DNA of 9,663 nucleotides from Rubrobacter sp. (GTDB lineage: Bacteria; Actinomycetota; Rubrobacteria; Rubrobacterales; Rubrobacteraceae): NCBI GenBank assembly GCA_016781885.1, contig JADDPM010000052.1, positions 1 to 9,663 on the forward strand, read 5' to 3'. Every line of letters starts with the position of its first letter. Positions within the stretch are counted from its first letter, which is position 1. A program made the position numbers and the translations under genes. Under the pieces are notes generated by a model that saw nothing but the letters and a program-made list of their open reading frames with translations, did not search any database and was not told the origin of the DNA. Below are positions 6,740 to 9,663 of this stretch, piece after piece.

Positions 6740-6762
6740 CTCTAGCCCCGGAAGCCCTAGAG
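6740..6762 (-). repeat. Stem and 17-base repeat (copy 2) at the tsf/pyrH junction
   Basis: CTCTAG (6740-6745) and CTAGAG (6757-6762) are complementary and enclose an 11-base loop. The stem covers the tsf stop codon on one side and the AG-rich element just before the pyrH ATG on the other. Bases 6741-6757 are the second copy of TCTAGCCCCGGAAGCCC, also found at 340-356, where no matching stem exists. A role in pyrH translation is conceivable but only inferred. Confidence 0.4.
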
Positions 6763-7344
6763 CTCGTAGCGGACGAACCGGCGCACGACGATGTTCTCGC
6801 CGAGCTTCTGGATCGTCTCCTGCAACAGGTCGCCCACGGTCTTGTCGGGCTCCTTGACGTAGTCCTGCGTGAGGAGCGCCCTCTCGGAGACGAACTTGTT
6901 CATCCGCCCCTCCACTATCTTCTGCGTGATGTTCTCGGGCTTGCCCATCTCGGCGGCCTGCTTCTCGGCTATGGAACGCTCCTCTTCCAGAACCGCCTGC
7001 GGGATATCCTCCGGCGAGACGGCCGCGGGGTTCATGGAGGCGACGTGCAGCGCCACGTTGCGGGCGAGCTCCTTGAACTCCGGGGTCCGAGCCACGAAGT
7101 CCGTCTCGCAGTCGACCTCGACGAGGACGCCCAGCTTTCCATTGAAGTGGATATACGCCTCGATCAGGCCCTCGTGTGTCTCCCTCGCGCTCTTCTTCGC
7201 GGCGATGGCCTGCCCGCGCTCCCTCAACACGCGCCGCGCGCCGTCCAGGTCGCCTTCGGACTCCTCCAGCGCCCGCTTTACGTCCATCATACCTGCGGCC
7301 GTCTCCTCCCGGAGCTGCCTTATCTTCTCGATGGTGCTCGCCAA
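6757..7344 (-). CDS. tsf: Elongation factor Ts, short form
   Basis: EF-Ts is the nucleotide exchange factor that removes GDP from EF-Tu. The N-terminal UBA-like domain is clear (IEKIRQLREETAAGMMDVKR, 5-24, with the conserved GMMD), followed by KKSARETHEGLIEAYIHFNG and the TDFVARTPEF motif (81-90) that contacts EF-Tu. The product is only 195 residues, against about 270-283 in E. coli, Streptomyces and mycobacteria, and close to the roughly 196 of Thermus. The end, LGENIVVRRFVRYEL, matches the normal family terminus, so the gene is naturally short rather than truncated. The start is TTG (7342-7344), only five bases after the rpsB stop; GAGGAG in the last rpsB codons is 11 bases away, so coupling to rpsB is likely. 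Confidence 0.96.
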   Translation of the reverse strand: MASTIEKIRQLREETAAGMMDVKRALEESEGDLDGARRVLRERGQAIAAKKSARETHEGLIEAYIHFNGKLGVLVEVDCETDFVARTPEFKELARNVALHVASMNPAAVSPEDIPQAVLEEERSIAEKQAAEMGKPENITQKIVEGRMNKFVSERALLTQDYVKEPDKTVGDLLQETIQKLGENIVVRRFVRYEL

Positions 7345-7349
7345 AGCTC

Positions 7350-8489
7350 TTAACTCTCCTCGTTCTCGTCGTTCTCGTTTCTCTCGGCACCGCCGGACGA
7401 CGTATCTTGCGGTTGCTCCACAGACCCCTCACTTGCCGGAACTTCCTCCCCGGCTCCCTCGACGAGCGCCTGCTCCTCGCCGGGCCTCAAGCTCCCGCCG
7501 CCCGGTACGCCCTCTTCGTCCCCACTCTGAAGCTCGGTGTCCTCTGGCACGGCAGACCCGTCGGCCTGCTCGCGCTGGCGCTCCTGCCTGTTCTCAGCAC
7601 CCCTGTAGCTCGTAGTCGGGTCCTCCTCCGGGGCTATCTCCCCGGCGGACTCCACCGGGTCTGCGAGGCCCGTGGGCTGATCGTCAGAGAGCCCGCCGTT
7701 CTGGGCCGCCTCCGATAGACGCTGGGTTGCCTCCTCCTCCGCCAGCATCGCCTCCTCGACCGCCGGGGGCACAGGCCGGTCCTCGGAGGGCGCCTCCTCA
7801 CCGCGGCCCTCGATAATCGAGTCGGAGATGAGGCGTGAGATCAGGTTTATAGACCGTATCGCGTCGTCGTTGCCCGGGATGACGTAATCTATGACGTCCG
7901 GGTCGCAGTTGGTGTCGGTGAGGGCTACGACCGGGATCTTGAGCCGGTTGGCCTCCTTGACGAGCAACTCCTCGCGCTTGGGGTCTATCACGAAGACGGC
8001 TCCCGGCAACCTCTCCATCTCGGTGAGACCAGCGAAGTTACGTCTGAGCTTCTGGTACTCGCGGGCGAGCGCGAACCACTCACGACCGCTCCTCTCCTCC
8101 TCGGGCGTCTCCTCAAACCTTGCCGCTAGCGTCGTGAAGTAGTGGATGCGCGGCTGGATGGTCTGGAAGTTGGTCAGCATCCCGCCGATGTAGCGCTCGA
8201 CGACGTAGGGTTGGCCGCTGCGCACGGCCTCCTCGGCGACGGTGAGCTGGGCCTGCTTCTTGGTCCCCACGAAGAGAACTTCGCGCCCGGCTTCGGCCAC
8301 GCCCCGGACGAAGTTCCGGGCCTGGTCGAGGAGGGTGAGCGTCTGGTCGAGGTCTATTATGTGGACCCCGGCCCGCTGGGCAAAGACATACTTCTTCATC
8401 TTCGGGTTCCACCGCTTGGCCTGGTGGCCGAAGTGGACCCCGGCCTCGAGCAACTCTCTTACGCCAATCTGCTGTGCTGTACTCTGCAA
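7350..8489 (-). CDS. rpsB: 30S ribosomal protein S2 with long acidic C-terminal tail
   Basis: S2 sits at the head-body junction of the small subunit, on the solvent side, and is needed for S1 and mRNA binding in many bacteria. Residues 1-230 are a complete S2: LLEAGVHFGHQAKRWNPKM (13-31), IIDLDQTLTLL (44-54), VLFVGTKKQA (71-80), ERYIGGMLTNFQTI (98-111) and VIDPKREELLVKEANRLKIP (167-186), ending with NDDAIRSINLISRLISDSI. Residues 231-379 are a low-complexity tail with, by my count, 42 Asp/Glu, 8 Arg and no Lys, rich also in Gly, Gln, Pro and Ser, finishing NENDENEES. Usual S2 is 230-260 residues; Streptomyces and mycobacterial S2 have shorter tails. The start is TTG with AGAAGGAG seven bases upstream. 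It heads the operon behind a long leader. Confidence 0.96.
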   Translation of the reverse strand: MQSTAQQIGVRELLEAGVHFGHQAKRWNPKMKKYVFAQRAGVHIIDLDQTLTLLDQARNFVRGVAEAGREVLFVGTKKQAQLTVAEEAVRSGQPYVVERYIGGMLTNFQTIQPRIHYFTTLAARFEETPEEERSGREWFALAREYQKLRRNFAGLTEMERLPGAVFVIDPKREELLVKEANRLKIPVVALTDTNCDPDVIDYVIPGNDDAIRSINLISRLISDSIIEGRGEEAPSEDRPVPPAVEEAMLAEEEATQRLSEAAQNGGLSDDQPTGLADPVESAGEIAPEEDPTTSYRGAENRQERQREQADGSAVPEDTELQSGDEEGVPGGGSLRPGEEQALVEGAGEEVPASEGSVEQPQDTSSGGAERNENDENEES

Positions 8490-8496
8490 CTCTGTT

Positions 8497-8504
8497 CTCC
8501 TTCT
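8497..8504 (-). promoter_or_regulatory. Shine-Dalgarno for the TTG start of rpsB
   Basis: AGAAGGAG on the minus strand, seven bases before TTG 8487-8489. It fixes the non-ATG start of S2. Confidence 0.7.
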
Positions 8505-8506
8505 TT

Positions 8507-8595
8507 CAGGTGGTTGAGCCTCCGCCCGCGCCTTGCAATCCGGGGTTTAGTCGATAAAAAGCTTCCACGGACCACCACCTGGGCCTGACAGGCCC
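8507..8595 (-). promoter_or_regulatory. Possible structured leader of rpsB (S2 autoregulation candidate)
   Basis: The 180-base gap between the sigma-factor gene and rpsB has no coding signal but has symmetry. A perfect palindrome with seven-base arms and one central base (GGGCCTGACAGGCCC on the plus strand) lies at 8581-8595. Next to it, CAGGTGGT on the transcript (8574-8581) is exactly complementary to ACCACCTG (8507-8514), which ends three bases before the rpsB Shine-Dalgarno. The two pairings share one base, so they could compete or stack. In E. coli S2 represses its own operon through the leader; whether that occurs here is inference. Confidence 0.35.
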
Positions 8596-8627
8596 TCCGG
8601 CGAGCGTGCGTGATCAAAACTCCGCAG

Positions 8628-8636
8628 ATGTTAGCA
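8628..8636 (-). promoter_or_regulatory. Candidate extended -10 promoter for the rpsB operon
   Basis: The minus strand reads TGC TAACAT, an extended -10 (TG, one base, then TAnnnT; four of six to consensus). The region 17-18 bases upstream gives no good -35. Transcription would begin near 8620, about 40 bases past the sigma-factor stop, giving a leader of about 130 bases before rpsB. It is the best promoter-like element I find in the gap. Confidence 0.3.
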
Positions 8637-8657
8637 CAGCGGGGCGCTTGCTACTAG

Positions 8658-8683
8658 CCGAAGTTCTGCTTAACCGAAGTTCT
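8658..8683. repeat. 10-base direct repeat at the sigma-factor stop
   Basis: CCGAAGTTCT occurs at 8658-8667 and 8674-8683, 16 bases apart. One copy encodes the last residues (ENFG) of the sigma factor; the other lies just after its TAA and in a shifted frame reads QNFG then TAG. It looks like a small local duplication of the gene's end. Confidence 0.5.
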
Positions 8684-9530
8684 CTTGCCAGTCGCCGAGG
8701 GCCAAAGGTGAGCCCTTGAGCCGCTCGCGCAGTTTGATCAGAGCGTGGCGTAGGATCTGACTTATCCGGCCCTCTGTGAGGTTTAGGGCCTTGCCGATCT
8801 CCTTGAGGGTGAGCCCCTCGTAGAAGTAAAAGGTTGCGACGAGCCGCTCCTGCTCTTCGAGCTCGCCTATCGCGCGGATCAGGTGGGCGCGCAACTCCTC
8901 CACGTTGGCCTGAGACTGAGGGTTCACGGCTGCGGCGTCTTCGACGAGCGCCCCATACTCGACGCCCAGTCCCCCGTCACGCTCCAGCCGGGCCTCTAGT
9001 GAGACGACCTGGGCGCGGGAGTATTGCTCCAGGAAGCCCCAGTACTCCGAGATCCTCATCCCCGCCTCCCCGGCGATCTCATTTTCCGTAGGGGGACGAT
9101 TGAACTCCTGGGAGAGCCTGAGGACTGCCTGCTCAACCTCCTGAGCACGCAAGCGGACGCGCCGGGGCACCCAGTCCTGGCTCCGGATCTCATCGAGAAT
9201 AGCCCACCGAATCTTCGAGATCGCATAGGACTCGAACTTGGCCCTCTTGCCCGGCCGGTCGGGGTCATAGGTTTGAATGGCGTCTAGAAGCCCCAAGACA
9301 CCCCAGGAGATCATGTCCTCCTGCTCGACCACACCGGTTATACGCGCCCCGACCCGGCTGGCGACATACTTGACGAGCGGCGAGTAGTTGACGACGAGCC
9401 GGTCCCTGGCCTGCCCCGCCTGGCGCTCCAACTCCGCCCGAGCATCGTCTGCCAACTCCCCTCCGGCCAGCTTTTCCCGGATCTTCAGGTAGCGTCCCCA
9501 CAGACGACCAAGGGTCTGGCCGGTGCTCAC
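8670..9530 (-). CDS. RNA polymerase sigma factor of the sigma-28 (FliA/WhiG) family
   Basis: This is a group 3 sigma-70-type factor of 286 residues that directs RNA polymerase to its own promoter class. Region 2 spans about 43-118 (LVVNYSPLVKYVASRVG, EQEDMISWGVLGLLDAIQTY, KFESYAISKIRWAILDEIRS), leading into QDWVPRRVR, a hallmark of FliA/WhiG proteins. Region 3 is about 127-205 with RPPTENEIAGEAGM, and region 4 is about 215-272, with the helix-turn-helix in TLKEIGKALNLTEGRISQIL. The GTG start overlaps the dprA stop (GTGA), with GGAGG six bases upstream. In Streptomyces the sporulation sigma WhiG maps close to rpsB in the same way, so orthology is likely, but the function (motility, differentiation or other) cannot be read here. 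No anti-sigma gene is adjacent. Confidence 0.93.
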   Translation of the reverse strand: MSTGQTLGRLWGRYLKIREKLAGGELADDARAELERQAGQARDRLVVNYSPLVKYVASRVGARITGVVEQEDMISWGVLGLLDAIQTYDPDRPGKRAKFESYAISKIRWAILDEIRSQDWVPRRVRLRAQEVEQAVLRLSQEFNRPPTENEIAGEAGMRISEYWGFLEQYSRAQVVSLEARLERDGGLGVEYGALVEDAAAVNPQSQANVEELRAHLIRAIGELEEQERLVATFYFYEGLTLKEIGKALNLTEGRISQILRHALIKLRERLKGSPLALGDWQENFG

Positions 9531-9663
9531 CTCGCCCCTCCCCCGTTCCTTACAAAGGCGCCGCCCGCGTCACGCATGACGTATCCTTTTAGCTCCAGCA
9601 TCGCCAGCGCCGGCAGTAGATCCCGCATCTCCACCCCGCTGCGCCGGGCGACCACATCCGCAC
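9527..9663 (-). CDS. dprA: Probable DprA, C-terminal winged-helix end (rest outside window)
   Basis: Reading in from the right edge, the frame gives 44 residues and a TGA at 9527-9529. They read ADVVARRSGVEMRDLLPALA, then a second helix and a short wing ending GYVMRDAGGAFVR, then GGGAR. This is the pattern of the DprA C-terminal winged helix (helix, VxxLLxxLxxLELxGxV, wing ending in (F/Y)VR). DprA binds single-stranded DNA and loads RecA during natural transformation; the catalytically central Rossmann part is not in the window. Its stop overlaps the sigma-factor start by four bases, so the two are co-transcribed and probably coupled. The neighbour pair dprA-whiG is known in actinomycetes, which supports the call. 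Another small winged-helix protein cannot be excluded from so short a piece. Confidence 0.65.
   Translation of the reverse strand, partial: ADVVARRSGVEMRDLLPALAMLELKGYVMRDAGGAFVRNGGGAR

Noticed and set aside
6629..7432. Minus-strand frame of 267 codons in another register over tsf
   Set aside because: It overlaps tsf and the end of rpsB out of frame. Its product is Arg/Gly-rich, as expected from a shifted GC-rich gene.
8617..8643. Possible terminator after the sigma-factor gene (CCGC/GCGG stem before TTTT)
   Set aside because: The stem is only four or five pairs with a loop of about 12 bases, too weak to call, and it overlaps the better-supported extended -10 element.
1..9663. Mobile element, CRISPR array, tRNA/rRNA or defence system
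   Set aside because: No transposase or integrase motif, no regularly spaced repeats, no cloverleaf or rRNA-like segment, and all substantial frames are accounted for by housekeeping genes and the edge pentapeptide gene.

Overview
This window looks like the chromosomal core of a GC-rich, Gram-positive-type bacterium, most likely a deep-branching actinomycete; Rubrobacter or a relative is my best guess. The evidence is the gene order (dprA, FliA/WhiG-type sigma factor, rpsB, tsf, pyrH, frr), which resembles the whiG/rpsB neighbourhood of Streptomyces, followed directly by uppS, cdsA, dxr, rseP and ispG. Several GTG and TTG starts and the high third-position GC also fit. The genus is inferred from memory of gene order and not from any search.

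Layout, read along the minus strand from the right edge. The window opens with the last 45 codons of a probable dprA, whose stop overlaps the GTG start of a sigma-28-type sigma factor (GTGA overlap). An untranslated stretch of 180 bases follows; it holds a candidate extended -10 promoter, a palindrome and complementary segments close to the rpsB Shine-Dalgarno. Then comes a nearly continuous run of nine genes on one strand: rpsB (30S protein S2 with a long acidic tail), tsf (a naturally short EF-Ts), pyrH (UMP kinase), frr (ribosome recycling factor), uppS (undecaprenyl diphosphate synthase), cdsA (CDP-diacylglycerol synthase), dxr (first committed MEP-pathway enzyme), rseP (site-2 membrane protease) and ispG (late MEP-pathway Fe-S enzyme). 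Most junctions are 5 to 50 bases, and dxr and rseP overlap by 4. The widest internal gap, about 100 AT-rich bases between pyrH and frr, carries a plausible internal promoter.

The genes link translation (S2, EF-Ts, RRF), pyrimidine nucleotide supply (PyrH) and envelope building: Dxr and IspG supply isoprenoid precursors, UppS turns them into the lipid carrier for peptidoglycan, CdsA makes the phospholipid precursor, and RseP works in the same membrane.

At the left edge, on the plus strand and convergent with ispG, is the 3' end of a pentapeptide-repeat protein gene. Its base composition is visibly less GC-rich than the operon (about 56% by hand count). About 110 non-coding bases with weak hairpins separate the two transcripts.

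I see no mobile element, CRISPR array, tRNA, rRNA or novel multi-gene system. The window is mostly ordinary housekeeping DNA. The points worth a second look are the S2 tail, the possible S2 leader, the short EF-Ts, the sigma factor's position, and a 17-base repeat present at two gene junctions.
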